A stretch of 64,000 bases of DNA from Lishizhenia sp965656535 (GTDB lineage: Bacteria; Bacteroidota; Bacteroidia; Flavobacteriales_D; Crocinitomicaceae), in contig CBFHKX010000001.1 of assembly GCA_965656535.1 (NCBI GenBank), positions 620,001-684,000 of the forward strand, written 5' to 3'. Shown here piece after piece: positions 50,388 through 60,324 of this stretch (position 1 is its first letter; each line of letters begins with the position of its first letter). The translations under genes were made by a program, and so were the position numbers. Under the pieces are notes generated by a model. The model had not been told where the DNA came from, did not search any database, and worked only from the letters and a program-made list of their open reading frames with translations.

Positions 50388-50963
50388 ATGATAACGCATC
50401 TTAACGGGAAATTAGTTGAAAAGAACCCTACAAATTTAGTGGTAGAATGCGCTGGTATTGGTTATGAAGTTAAAATTTCTTTGCATACTTTTTCTGCAAT
50501 AAAAAGCGACGAGTCTATTAAGATTTTTACGCAGTTTGTAGTAAGAGAAGATGCGCAAATACTATATGGTTTCGCTACCACTGAAGAAAGGGAGATGTTT
50601 AATCATCTTGTTTCTGTTTCGGGTATAGGTCCAAATACAGCAATGATTATGCTTTCATCTTTAATTCCGTCAGAAATTGCAGGCGCTATAGTTGCTGAAG
50701 ATGTAAAGACAATTCAAGGAGTAAAGGGTATAGGAGCGAAAACGGCTCAGCGCGTTATCATTGATTTGAAGGATAAAATGGCGAAATTTGAATTTTCTTC
50801 AGATAATATTTTTGTTGAGAACAATACTAAGCGCTTTGATGCGTTAACAGCATTGGCTTCTTTAGGTTTTGATAAAAAAGCTGCCGAAAAAGCCCTTGAT
50901 AAAGTATCTACAGGTGATGAATCTGTGGAACAGTTAATAAAACATGCGCTAAAGATATTATAA
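50388..50963 (+). CDS. ruvA: Holliday junction DNA helicase subunit RuvA
   Basis: A 191-residue protein that binds four-way junctions and loads RuvB. N-terminal OB fold ('MITHLNGKLVEKNPTNLVVECAGIGYEV' region, about 1-62), two helix-hairpin-helix motifs ('LVSVSGIGPNTAMIML' and 'TIQGVKGIGAKTAQRVIIDL', about 75-130), and a C-terminal three-helix domain ('FDALTALASLGFDKKAAEKALDK') that contacts RuvB. It lies 2 bases after maeB and 2 before sprA, an arrangement I recall from other Flavobacteriales. Confidence 0.95.
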   Translation: MITHLNGKLVEKNPTNLVVECAGIGYEVKISLHTFSAIKSDESIKIFTQFVVREDAQILYGFATTEEREMFNHLVSVSGIGPNTAMIMLSSLIPSEIAGAIVAEDVKTIQGVKGIGAKTAQRVIIDLKDKMAKFEFSSDNIFVENNTKRFDALTALASLGFDKKAAEKALDKVSTGDESVEQLIKHALKIL

Positions 50964-50965
50964 CC

Positions 50966-53900
50966 TTGATTACAAGATTGAAACGCTTTTATGTCGTGCG
51001 ATTATTCTTAGTTATTGGAATAATTGGTTTCGGATTCGTATCAGAGCTTTTTGCTCAGATTCATCCGGATAGTATTGACTTAATATTTCCCATAGAAAAT
51101 TCATACGATCCTACTTCTAACACTCCTCAAAGCTTTGATTTAGGAGATCCATCAAATGTAGAAAAAACCATTGTTTACGACCCAAAAACTGGGAAATACG
51201 TATTTCGAGAAAAAATGGGTAGCGATTTAAATTATCGCAACCCGTCAATGATGACATTAGAAGAATATATCGAGTATGAAAGGCAAAGAGAAATGTCTGA
51301 ATATTGGCGAGAAAAAATTGATGATCAAACAGAAGAGGGTCAACCATTAATTCCTCCAATCAAAATAGAAAGTAAAGCCTTTGCCAATATTTTTGGATCT
51401 GATGAAATAAATATACGACCAACAGGAGCAGTTGAATTATCTTTTGGGGTAAATTCATCACGATATGATAATCCAATATTACCGGAACGTCAAAGGAAAA
51501 TTGTTCGGTTTGATTTCCAACAGAAAATTCAACTTAATTTAGTAGGGCAAATTGGTACACGAATTAAGTTAAACACTTCTTACAACACTCAAGCCCAGTT
51601 TGATTTTGATAATATAACAAAACTAGAGTACTCTGGAGATGAAGATATGATTCTTCAAAAAATTGAAGCAGGTAACGTTTCAATGCCTTTGAGTACAACA
51701 CTCATTCAAGGATCGCAAACACTGTTTGGAGTAAGAACAAAGATGCGTTTTGGTAGATTAACTGTTGATGCGATTGCAAGTTCTTCTAGAGGTCAAAAAC
51801 AAACAATTGATATCGAAGGAGGAGCGCAAATTCAAGATTTTGAATTGCAAGCCGATAATTACGAGGCAAACCGGCACTATTTCTTAAATTACTACCACAG
51901 AGAAAATTATGATAATGCACTTTCTACAGTTCCTATAGTTAGTTCACTTACAAATATTACGCGTATAGAGGTTTGGCTAACCAACCGGCAAAACAATGTA
52001 GAGGATACGCGTAACATCATTGCTTTCTCTGATTTAGGAGAATCGAATTCAACCAACTGGGAGGGAAATCCAGGTAACGCATCTTCTAGCCCTTTACCCG
52101 ATAATGAAGCGAATGGTTTATATGCTTGGGCTTCAGCAAACAATCAGGTGAGATCTTTTAACAACGCAGTAACCGCTTTAGGATCTCAAGCAACAGCGCC
52201 TGGGCCATTTAGACAAGCTGTAGAATACGAAAAAGTTGAAAATGCAAGGCGTTTAACAGAACAAGAGTTTTCTTACAATGCTCAGTTGGGGTATATATCC
52301 TTAAATCTTCCTTTGAATAATGATGAAGTTTTAGCAGTTGCTTACGAATATACATACCGAGGACAAACCTTTCAGGTGGGAGAGTTTTCTAATGATGGGG
52401 TGGTAGGACAAGAAGCACTCTTTTTGAAACTGCTGAAACCAACAATCACAAGCCCGAGAAATAAAGTATGGGATTTGATGATGAAAAACGTTTATTCTAT
52501 AGGAGCTTATCAAGTAAGTCAAGAAGGATTTAGGTTAAATATTTTTTATAATAATCCAGAAAATTCTCTACCCATTAATTTTTTACCTCAAATAGACGAC
52601 AAACAGATAGTAGATTTGGTAGAAATGGACAGACTGAATCAAAATAATCGTCCGCAACAAGATGGTGTTTTTGATTTCGTTCCAATTCAATTTAATGGTA
52701 ATCAAGCCATGAATGGAGGAACGATTAACACTAGAAATGGACGGATTTATTTCAGCACAGTAGAGCCTTTTGGTGCAACACTTCAGAAAGCGCTTCAAGC
52801 AGCTTCAATACCACAGCTTACTATAGATAATGTAATCTTTCAAGAACTCTATGACAGTACAAAAATTGCAGCACAACAAATTCCATCTAAAAATAGATTT
52901 TTATTTAAAGGTCAGTACTCATCTTCGGTTACAAGTGATATACCGTTAAACGCACTAAATGTGCCAGAAGGAGCCGTTACTGTAACAGCAGGTGGGATTC
53001 GTTTAACAGAAGGATTGGATTACACAGTTGATTACAATTTAGGTAGAGTAAAAATTCTAAACACAGGAATATTAGAATCCAATACACCAATTAAAATAGA
53101 TATTGAAAGTCAATCTGTTTTTGGTTTTCAGGCAAAATCGCTTCTTGGAGCGCATGCTAACTATATGATTAATCCTGATTTTAATGTGGGAGCTACATGG
53201 ATGATGATGACTGAACGTCCCATTACTCAGAAAGTAGATATTGGAGACGAGCCTTATCGAAACAATAAAATAGGAATGGATATTGCTTACAGGAAAGACT
53301 TACCTATTTTAACGAAACTTGTAGATTTATTGCCTGTAATTTCTACCAAAGCTAAGTCTAGTTTAACCTTTAATGCAGAGGCAGCTCATTTAATTCCAGG
53401 AACACCAAGAGCTGTAACGCGGGCAGGGATTTCTTATATAGACGACTTTGAAGGTTCTCAATCTACAATAGACCTTAAAAACTTAGCGTCTTGGAAATTA
53501 GCTTCTATTCCTCAAGGTCAGAATGATTTATTTCCAGAATCACAACTCAACAATAATTTAGCAACAGGGTTTAACAGAGGAAAATTAGCTTGGTATGTAA
53601 TTGATCCTTTATTTTATCAAAGCAATGCGCTCACACCTGATAACATAGCAAATGATCCTGAACTTGTAGAGAATAATATGGTTGCACAAGTTAACCAAAC
53701 AGATTTATTTCCAAACTTGAACCCTCAACTAGGACAAATAGCAAACATTCCAATTTTAGACTTAGCGTATTATCCTCAAGAGAGAGGAATGTACAATTAT
53801 GATACAACTTCGCAGGTAGATGCACAAGGTAATTTTACCAATCCTAGCAAAAATTGGGCAGGAATAATGCGCGCACTTACAACCAATGATTTTGAGCAAA

Positions 53901-56900
53901 CCAATGTAGAATACATTCAATTTTGGATGGCAGATCCTTTTAGTGCAGACGCAGAGGCTGTAAATCCATCAACTGTGCATGCCGGAGGTGATTTGTATTT
54001 TAACCTTGGAAACGTTTCTGAAGATATCCTTCCCGACTCTAGAAAGTCTTTTGAAAACGGTTTGCCTGGGGTTGCTGGGGCTGGCTTAGAGAATTTAGAT
54101 ACAACAAATTGGGCTAAAATATCTACGCAGCAAGTGGTTGTTAATGCTTTTGACAATGATCCGAGTGCAAGAGTCTTGCAAGATGTTGGCTTAGACGGTT
54201 GGAATGATGACCAAGAACGTGTTGCATATTCAAATTATGTAAATTGGATTCAAAATAACTCGGTGATGTCTGCAGCTGCTAAAGCAAGGTTATTATCTGA
54301 TGTTTCTGGAGATAATTTCAACTACTTTAGAGATGATGATTACGATAATCAGGCTTTTGATATTTTACAGAGATACAAGCGTTACAACGGTACAGAAGGG
54401 AATTCTCCAACCTCAGAAATGTCAGATACTATGAATGCAGATGGTTATCCTACGCAGGCAACTAACGCACCCGATATTGAAGATATAAACAGAGATAATA
54501 ACCTAGGACAATCAGAAGCTTATTTTCAATATAAAGTATCGTTGAGGAAGTCAGATTTAGTAGTGGGTAAAAATTACATTATAAATGATAGAGAATATAC
54601 AGATGGAAATAAAGTAAGAAAATGGTATCAATTTAGAATACCTATTCGAAATCCAGATAATGTAATTAATGGTATTACAGACTTTAGATCGATTCGTTTT
54701 ATGCGTATGTTTTTAAAAGATTTTGAAGAACAAACAGTAATACGATTTGCCAAGTTAGAATTGGTAAGAGGTGAATGGAGAAGGTATCTGGAAGATCTAG
54801 CCCAAGCCGGAGACGGATTTCCTAATGAACCAGGTATTGATGACTTTAATATTGGAGCTGTAAATATTGAGCAACACGATCAACGTTTTCCAATTCCGTA
54901 CAAAACACCACCAGGTATTTTAAGAGAAATTGATCCTTCACAAACTTTTCAAAGACAATTAAATGAGCAAGCTTTAACCTTAGAAACATGCGGTTTAGAA
55001 GATGGAGATGCCAGAGCTGCGTATAGAAATGTAGATTTTGACGTACGGTTCTATAAAAAGCTTCAAATGTTTGTGCATGCAGAATCGCAAGTGGGAGAAA
55101 TCCCAATTAACGATGATGATCTAACGATTTTTGTTCGTTTGGGTACTGATTTTGTTGAGAACTATTACGAGTATGAAATGCCTATGAAGGTAACTGCTTT
55201 TAATACCAGTGCAACCGCAGAACAAATCTGGCCCGAAGCGAATAATGTTGAGATAGTATTTGACGACCTAATCAATGTAAAAAAGCAAAGAAACAATGCT
55301 GCAGATACTCCTGGTAGCACGGTTGCAACGAATACAGAATTTGTGATCACCGATCCTAAAAATCCAACAAGACGACTAAAAGTTAAAGGAAACCCTAACC
55401 TCCAGGGTTTAAGAACGTTGATGATTGGAGTTAGAAACCCTTCAAAGAATGAAATAAACGTTTGGAAACCAGATGATGGATTAGCAAAATGTGCCGAAAT
55501 ATGGGTGAACGAATTGCGTTTAACGGATTTCGAAAATAGTGGTGGATCTGCTGCACTTGCTCGGGCAAATGTTCAACTAGCAGATTTTGCAAATGTAAAC
55601 GTTGCAGGTACATATAGCGGAACCAATTGGGGAGCGATAGATAGTAGAGTAGCAGAGCGTCAGAGAGATACACGTTATACATTCGATTTATCAACAAATG
55701 CACAACTGGGTCAATTTTTAGGTAAAAAAGCAGGTATTGCAATTCCGTTTTTTTACAGTTATTCTTTAGGTATAATTAATCCTGAATTTGATCCCTTTAA
55801 TCCAGATATCCAATTATCTGATTATGACGCAGCCGAAAGAAGAGAACGAGCGAAACTGGGACAGGATTATACAATGAACCGCTCATTTAATTTTACCAAT
55901 GTAAGGAAAGAAAAAGCAGCAGGTAAAAAGTCGCACATCTGGGACGTCGAGAATTTTAGTCTATCCTACTCGCAAAGTGAGAGATTGCTTAGAGATTTTA
56001 ATACAGAGTTTGACAGAACGAAAATCTATAGAGGGGGATTGAATTATAATTTTTCAGCATCTCCAAAATTACTGGAGCCATTTAAGAAGGTCAAATTCAT
56101 GAAGAAGTCTAAGTGGTGGTCGTTAATTAGAGATGCAAACTTGTATCTAGGACCAAAAAACATCAGTTTAAATAATGATATCATGCGTTCTTATAATGAA
56201 CGAAAAATTAGAAATACCCTAGGAACCGCTTTTGAGTTTCAGCCCATTTATCTTAAGAATTTTACATGGGATAGAACTTATAAAATGAATTATGACATCA
56301 CAAAGAACCTTAAGTTTGATATTAGTGCATCAAATAATGCAATTTTTGATGAACCTGAAGGTCAGGTAAGTAGAACTCAAGCTCCAGTATTATATCAACA
56401 GTTTAGAGATAGTATTCGCAGTCAAATGAACACATTGGGTAAAACGATGCGTTACCAGCATCAGTATAATTTTAATTACAATGTACCATTTAATAAAATA
56501 CCGGCCTTAGATTGGGTAAATGCAGATGCTAAGTATTCTGGAGGTTATGAATGGCAGCGCTCAAATCTTGGATTAGAGTCTTTTGGAAACGTAATTCAGA
56601 ACAGTAGAAATATTAATGTTACTTCTCAATTGAATTTTACAAATCTATATAACAAGGTAGAGTTCTTTAAAAAGATTAATAATAATGGTAGAGGAGGAAG
56701 AGCAAGTGTAAGAAGAAGCAGTAGTGGAGTTGATCCACGGAAAAATCCAACGAAAGGTGCAGAGCCAGAGAAAGATCCGGAAGATATGACGGAGAAAGAA
56801 AAAGAAAAGGCAAAACGTAAAAAGGAGCGAGAAAAGAAAAGAGAAGAAGCTGAGAAAAAGCGAGGAGGAAAAGTACATCCTGTTGCGGGCTTCTTAGGTA

Positions 56901-58273
56901 GAACGTTAATGACAGTAAGAACTGTTTCCGGTACTTATACGATAAATGATGGAACCTTGTTACCCGGTTATGCTAGAGATACGCGGATTTTAGGATTTTC
57001 AGAAAATGGATTTGAGCGCCAAATGGCCGGTTTCATTTTTGGTAAACAACAGCGTTCGGTTTTCGGTTTAGATAATGGTTATGAGATAGGTAGAACATTT
57101 GCCAATAACGGTTGGATGGTTAGAAATGATTCTTTAAATACACAACACACCGTAACACATTCTCAAAATATTACGGGTAGAGCCAGTCTGGAGCCGTTAA
57201 AAGATGTAAAGATAGACTTAACGATGAGCCGAAACTTTACAGAAAATGAATCTTCTTTCTTTCGCTACACATTAAACGACCAATACGAATATGAGAGTAT
57301 GTTTAAGACTCAAAGTGTGACGTATACAACGATTTCTATAGCTTCTGCTTTTGAAGGCCTGGATAAAGAATATAGGTCGCAATCTTTTGATAAGCTAAGG
57401 GCAAACCGAGTTGCGGTTTCTGAATTAATTGGATCTGCTAATCCGGCTTCGTCTTTAACTTCTTCTGGCTTTTATGATGGATATGATGGAAGTCAGCAAG
57501 ACGTATTAATTGGTGCCTTCTTAACTTCATATTCAAACAGAGGTATTGATGAGGATAATATTAATCCGATTAAAAATATACCGTTACCAAATTGGACAAT
57601 TTCATACAATGGATTAGCGAAATATAAATTTATGAAGAAATATGTTCGAAACTTTACGCTTCGACATGGCTATTCTTCTAATGTAAATGTTTCGGGTATA
57701 CAAACAAACCTAGAATGGCAAGAAGGTGGTGATGTGAGAAATATTAATGGGAACTTTTTATCAGAGTTTCAGGTTCAAAACGTAACTATAAGCGAATCAT
57801 TCTCTCCATTAATTGGGTTTGATGCAACTTGGAAGGTAAAAGGAAATGGGTTAATTACGCGTTTTGAAATTAAGAGAGATAAGAGTTCTTCTTTGGCTTT
57901 AACAAATAATCAAATTACAGAAACAAGAAGTTCAGAACTAGTAATAGGTACAGGCTACAAATTTACCAAGGTTAAATTACCGTTTAAATTTGGAGGAAAA
58001 GCGTTACCAGCAAATGATTTAAATTTAAGATTTGACTTCTCTATACGCGATAACTTAACCGTTATTAGAAAAATAGTTGAAAACACAAATCAAGCAACTG
58101 CTGGTCAAAAAGTGGTGAAAATTACCTTCAATGCAGATTACCAGTTAGGTAAGAATTTAACAGCAACACTGTATTACGATCAAACCATTACTGACCCCAA
58201 AATTGCTACTTCATATCCAACAGGGAATATGGCAACAGGTATTCGTTTACGTTTTAATTTAGGAGGACTATAA
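50966..58273 (+). CDS. sprA: SprA, giant outer-membrane translocon of the type IX secretion system
   Basis: A 2435-residue protein, the size expected for SprA, the large single-chain outer-membrane barrel through which type IX substrates cross. It starts at TTG 50966, two bases after ruvA; a signal segment follows ('LFLVIGIIGFGFVSELFAQ'). SprA hallmarks: 'GSDEINIRPTGAVELSFGVNSS' (about 150-171), 'IGTRIKLNTSYNTQAQFDFDN', 'LEGLDYTVDYNLGRVKILN'-like text, 'GISYIDDFEGSQSTIDL', and many barrel strands to a final 'GIRLRFNLGGL'. Residues about 1907-1970 form a Lys/Glu-rich loop. It should export the sorting-tail proteins in this window. Confidence 0.96.
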   Translation: MITRLKRFYVVRLFLVIGIIGFGFVSELFAQIHPDSIDLIFPIENSYDPTSNTPQSFDLGDPSNVEKTIVYDPKTGKYVFREKMGSDLNYRNPSMMTLEEYIEYERQREMSEYWREKIDDQTEEGQPLIPPIKIESKAFANIFGSDEINIRPTGAVELSFGVNSSRYDNPILPERQRKIVRFDFQQKIQLNLVGQIGTRIKLNTSYNTQAQFDFDNITKLEYSGDEDMILQKIEAGNVSMPLSTTLIQGSQTLFGVRTKMRFGRLTVDAIASSSRGQKQTIDIEGGAQIQDFELQADNYEANRHYFLNYYHRENYDNALSTVPIVSSLTNITRIEVWLTNRQNNVEDTRNIIAFSDLGESNSTNWEGNPGNASSSPLPDNEANGLYAWASANNQVRSFNNAVTALGSQATAPGPFRQAVEYEKVENARRLTEQEFSYNAQLGYISLNLPLNNDEVLAVAYEYTYRGQTFQVGEFSNDGVVGQEALFLKLLKPTITSPRNKVWDLMMKNVYSIGAYQVSQEGFRLNIFYNNPENSLPINFLPQIDDKQIVDLVEMDRLNQNNRPQQDGVFDFVPIQFNGNQAMNGGTINTRNGRIYFSTVEPFGATLQKALQAASIPQLTIDNVIFQELYDSTKIAAQQIPSKNRFLFKGQYSSSVTSDIPLNALNVPEGAVTVTAGGIRLTEGLDYTVDYNLGRVKILNTGILESNTPIKIDIESQSVFGFQAKSLLGAHANYMINPDFNVGATWMMMTERPITQKVDIGDEPYRNNKIGMDIAYRKDLPILTKLVDLLPVISTKAKSSLTFNAEAAHLIPGTPRAVTRAGISYIDDFEGSQSTIDLKNLASWKLASIPQGQNDLFPESQLNNNLATGFNRGKLAWYVIDPLFYQSNALTPDNIANDPELVENNMVAQVNQTDLFPNLNPQLGQIANIPILDLAYYPQERGMYNYDTTSQVDAQGNFTNPSKNWAGIMRALTTNDFEQTNVEYIQFWMADPFSADAEAVNPSTVHAGGDLYFNLGNVSEDILPDSRKSFENGLPGVAGAGLENLDTTNWAKISTQQVVVNAFDNDPSARVLQDVGLDGWNDDQERVAYSNYVNWIQNNSVMSAAAKARLLSDVSGDNFNYFRDDDYDNQAFDILQRYKRYNGTEGNSPTSEMSDTMNADGYPTQATNAPDIEDINRDNNLGQSEAYFQYKVSLRKSDLVVGKNYIINDREYTDGNKVRKWYQFRIPIRNPDNVINGITDFRSIRFMRMFLKDFEEQTVIRFAKLELVRGEWRRYLEDLAQAGDGFPNEPGIDDFNIGAVNIEQHDQRFPIPYKTPPGILREIDPSQTFQRQLNEQALTLETCGLEDGDARAAYRNVDFDVRFYKKLQMFVHAESQVGEIPINDDDLTIFVRLGTDFVENYYEYEMPMKVTAFNTSATAEQIWPEANNVEIVFDDLINVKKQRNNAADTPGSTVATNTEFVITDPKNPTRRLKVKGNPNLQGLRTLMIGVRNPSKNEINVWKPDDGLAKCAEIWVNELRLTDFENSGGSAALARANVQLADFANVNVAGTYSGTNWGAIDSRVAERQRDTRYTFDLSTNAQLGQFLGKKAGIAIPFFYSYSLGIINPEFDPFNPDIQLSDYDAAERRERAKLGQDYTMNRSFNFTNVRKEKAAGKKSHIWDVENFSLSYSQSERLLRDFNTEFDRTKIYRGGLNYNFSASPKLLEPFKKVKFMKKSKWWSLIRDANLYLGPKNISLNNDIMRSYNERKIRNTLGTAFEFQPIYLKNFTWDRTYKMNYDITKNLKFDISASNNAIFDEPEGQVSRTQAPVLYQQFRDSIRSQMNTLGKTMRYQHQYNFNYNVPFNKIPALDWVNADAKYSGGYEWQRSNLGLESFGNVIQNSRNINVTSQLNFTNLYNKVEFFKKINNNGRGGRASVRRSSSGVDPRKNPTKGAEPEKDPEDMTEKEKEKAKRKKEREKKREEAEKKRGGKVHPVAGFLGRTLMTVRTVSGTYTINDGTLLPGYARDTRILGFSENGFERQMAGFIFGKQQRSVFGLDNGYEIGRTFANNGWMVRNDSLNTQHTVTHSQNITGRASLEPLKDVKIDLTMSRNFTENESSFFRYTLNDQYEYESMFKTQSVTYTTISIASAFEGLDKEYRSQSFDKLRANRVAVSELIGSANPASSLTSSGFYDGYDGSQQDVLIGAFLTSYSNRGIDEDNINPIKNIPLPNWTISYNGLAKYKFMKKYVRNFTLRHGYSSNVNVSGIQTNLEWQEGGDVRNINGNFLSEFQVQNVTISESFSPLIGFDATWKVKGNGLITRFEIKRDKSSSLALTNNQITETRSSELVIGTGYKFTKVKLPFKFGGKALPANDLNLRFDFSIRDNLTVIRKIVENTNQATAGQKVVKITFNADYQLGKNLTATLYYDQTITDPKIATSYPTGNMATGIRLRFNLGGL

Positions 58274-58275
58274 TT

Positions 58276-58716
58276 ATGTTAAGAAGAGCAGTTAAAGGAG
58301 ATGAACTGGGTATTCATAAGCTAATAGTTGAACTAGCGGTGTATGAAAAAGAACCAGACGCCGTAATTGTATCTTCAGAAGAGTTGGGCGTACATTTATT
58401 TGAAGATAATATCTGTGCAGCATTTGTGATAGAGATTAACACTGAAATAATTGGTTTTGCATTGTATTATACCTCTTATTCTACCTGGAAAGGTAAATGT
58501 TTGTATCTAGAAGATTTTGTTGTTACGGAGAAACACAGAGGGAAGGGATATGGAAAAGATCTCTTTTTAAAAGTAAAAACCGAGGCAGAGAAACTAGGCG
58601 TAAAAAGAATGAGTTGGCAAGTGTTAGACTGGAATGAATCCGCTATTGATTTTTACAAATCTTTTGGTGCAGAACTAGACCCAGAGTGGTTGAACGGAAG
58701 ATTTTCTTTCGAATAA
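58276..58716 (+). CDS. GNAT N-acetyltransferase, spermidine/diamine acetyltransferase-like
   Basis: A 146-residue GNAT enzyme. Acetyl-CoA P-loop 'RGKGYGKDL' (about 93-101), preceded by 'LYLEDFVVTEKHRG'. The 'LEDFVV' strand and the C-terminal 'WQVLDWNESAIDFYKSFGAELDPEW' with the family Tyr match spermine/spermidine N1-acetyltransferase (SSAT)-like proteins. Substrate is inferred only: a polyamine, thialysine or a related amine. It begins 2 bases after sprA and is likely on the same transcript, though no functional link is known. Confidence 0.9.
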   Translation: MLRRAVKGDELGIHKLIVELAVYEKEPDAVIVSSEELGVHLFEDNICAAFVIEINTEIIGFALYYTSYSTWKGKCLYLEDFVVTEKHRGKGYGKDLFLKVKTEAEKLGVKRMSWQVLDWNESAIDFYKSFGAELDPEWLNGRFSFE

Positions 58717-58761
58717 TTTTTATCTTTCATAACAAAATAACAAATGGTTTGTTAATGAAGT

Positions 58762-59661
58762 ATGACAGGTAAGATTATATTAATTGCAGGAGGAACAGGG
58801 TTGGTTGGAACTCCATTAGTTGCAACCTTAAAACAAGCAGGAAATACAGTTCGTGTACTGAGCAGAAAACCGTCGAATCATAACAACGGGATATTTCATT
58901 GGGACCCTTCTAAGAAGGAGATGGATGAGAATGCTCTGGAAGGTGTTACGCATATTATAAATCTTGCTGGTGTAGGCATTGCAGATAAGCGGTGGACAGA
59001 TAAAAGAAAACAAGAGATTATTCAAAGTAGAGTATTTCCAACTCAATTTTTGTTCTCTTTTGTGTCCAAAATGCCGAATTTAGAACAGTACATTTCGGCT
59101 TCTGGTATTAATTGTTATGGATATGATAATTACGTAAAATGTTACGTTGAATCTGATTCCTTTGGAACCGACTATTTATCGCAAGTAGTTCATAAATGGG
59201 AGCAAAGCGCAGATTTATTTTCTTCTGTATGTAAAGTAGTTAAATTGAGAATTTCGGTTGTGCTAACGAATAAAGGAGGTGCTTTACCTAAGATTGCACA
59301 ACCTATTAAGATGTATTTTGGAACAGCGCTTGGCTCAGGAAAACAATGGATGCCATGGATTTCTTTGCATGACCTTGTAAGAATGTTTGTGTTTTCTATT
59401 GAGCATAACTTAGACGGAGCATATAATGCATTGTCTGATGTTAAAACAAACAAAGAATTCACTAAAACCTTAGCAAAAAGCCTAAATAAACCTTTATGGT
59501 TACCAAATGCTCCAGCTTTTGTATTAAAATTATTTTTTGGAGAAATGGCAAGTGTTGTATTAGACGGACTGCAAGCGTCAAATAAGAAAATTACTGAGGC
59601 TGGATTTGTATTTAATGATCCTAACCTTAAAGCTGCTTTTGACAGAATTTATCATAATTAA
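58762..59661 (+). CDS. TIGR01777-type NAD(P)-binding epimerase-like protein
   Basis: A 299-residue short-chain dehydrogenase/epimerase-like protein. Rossmann motif 'ILIAGGTGLVGTPLVATL' (about 5-22), 'ITHIINLAGVGIADKRWT'-like 'LAGVGIADKRWTDKRKQEI', 'YISASGINCYG' holding the active-site region, and 'RISVVLTNKGGALPKIAQP'. The C-terminal DUF1731-like part contains 'LWLPNAPAFVLKLFFGEMAS'. This set defines the TIGR01777/YfcH family, sometimes linked to cell division inhibition (SulA-like name) without proof. It stands 45 bases after the GNAT gene. Reaction unknown. Confidence 0.9.
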   Translation: MTGKIILIAGGTGLVGTPLVATLKQAGNTVRVLSRKPSNHNNGIFHWDPSKKEMDENALEGVTHIINLAGVGIADKRWTDKRKQEIIQSRVFPTQFLFSFVSKMPNLEQYISASGINCYGYDNYVKCYVESDSFGTDYLSQVVHKWEQSADLFSSVCKVVKLRISVVLTNKGGALPKIAQPIKMYFGTALGSGKQWMPWISLHDLVRMFVFSIEHNLDGAYNALSDVKTNKEFTKTLAKSLNKPLWLPNAPAFVLKLFFGEMASVVLDGLQASNKKITEAGFVFNDPNLKAAFDRIYHN

Positions 59662-59687
59662 CTTATTTAGAAAGATTAACATCTAGA

Positions 59688-60257
59688 CTACTTTCGCGAC
59701 TTTTGAAGAATTGTTTTGAATGAAGAAATAGGGCTGGACTGCCAAACGGCTCCTAATACGGCAAAATGATTGTACCCCATTTTTTTTGCTTTATCGATTG
59801 ATGAAGTATTAATTCCTCCTAAAGCAATGCATTTATTTTGGACATGGCTCGATAAGCCTGTGATAGATAAATTAGTTTTTGCAGTATATCCAATTTTTGA
59901 AATACTGTCAAATATTGGACTCACAAAAAGGTGGTTGTAGTGCATCTCCTTTTCTAATAACTCGTTAAGCGAATGTACACCCGTACTTTTGGGATACTTA
60001 TCATTGAGTATAGTTAGCGCATCTTTTTTCCTATAATGTTTACCACCCAAATGATATTTATCAACTAGGTGGTGATGTTCGTGCAAAAAAACTTTGGGAT
60101 AAAAGTCGGGAGATAGTCTTTTAATCAGCCTTTCGTAGTCTTCTTTTGTATGAAAAGGTTTACGTATATGCAAGCGCTCTAAACCAAACTCAAAAAGCGA
60201 GTTCAGGACTTTATCTTCGTTTTGTATTGATTCTTCAGAAGTAAATAACACGAGCAT
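59688..60257 (-). CDS. ThiE/TenI-like thiamine phosphate synthase family protein
   Basis: A 189-residue TIM-barrel protein of the ThiE/TenI family. Seen: 'LERLHIRKPFHTKEDYERLI' (the RKP segment is the ThiE substrate-entry loop), 'KVFLHEHHHLVDKYHLGGKH', 'STGVHSLNEL' (family G.S.H), 'LFVSPIFDSISKIGY' (family SPiF.T.sK), 'CIALGGI' and 'NHFAVLGAVW'. It is shorter than the ~210-residue ThiE, and TenI-like forms may be regulators or aminase-type proteins. It has the -7 box 4 bases before ATG, so a leaderless mRNA is expected. No other thiamine genes are in the window. Confidence 0.85.
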   Translation of the reverse strand: MLVLFTSEESIQNEDKVLNSLFEFGLERLHIRKPFHTKEDYERLIKRLSPDFYPKVFLHEHHHLVDKYHLGGKHYRKKDALTILNDKYPKSTGVHSLNELLEKEMHYNHLFVSPIFDSISKIGYTAKTNLSITGLSSHVQNKCIALGGINTSSIDKAKKMGYNHFAVLGAVWQSSPISSFKTILQKSRK

Positions 60258-60261
60258 AGTT

Positions 60262-60269
60262 CAAATGTA
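60262..60269 (-). promoter_or_regulatory. -7 box TACATTTG of the ThiE-like gene
   Basis: A perfect TAnnTTTG on the minus strand. AACT alone separates it from ATG 60257. TTG occurs at a 15-base spacing, inside the upstream terminator. Confidence 0.6.
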
Positions 60270-60307
60270 AAATAAAAAATCCTGCAAACGATTGTAAGCA
60301 GGATTTT
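60270..60307 (-). terminator. Intrinsic terminator of the SprB-repeat gene
   Basis: A 10-bp perfect stem (60307-60298 with 60285-60276) has a 12-base loop and is followed on the minus strand by TTTATT. It overlaps the -33 region of the ThiE-like gene. Confidence 0.88.
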
Positions 60308-60324
60308 ATAATGCCTTGGGTGGT

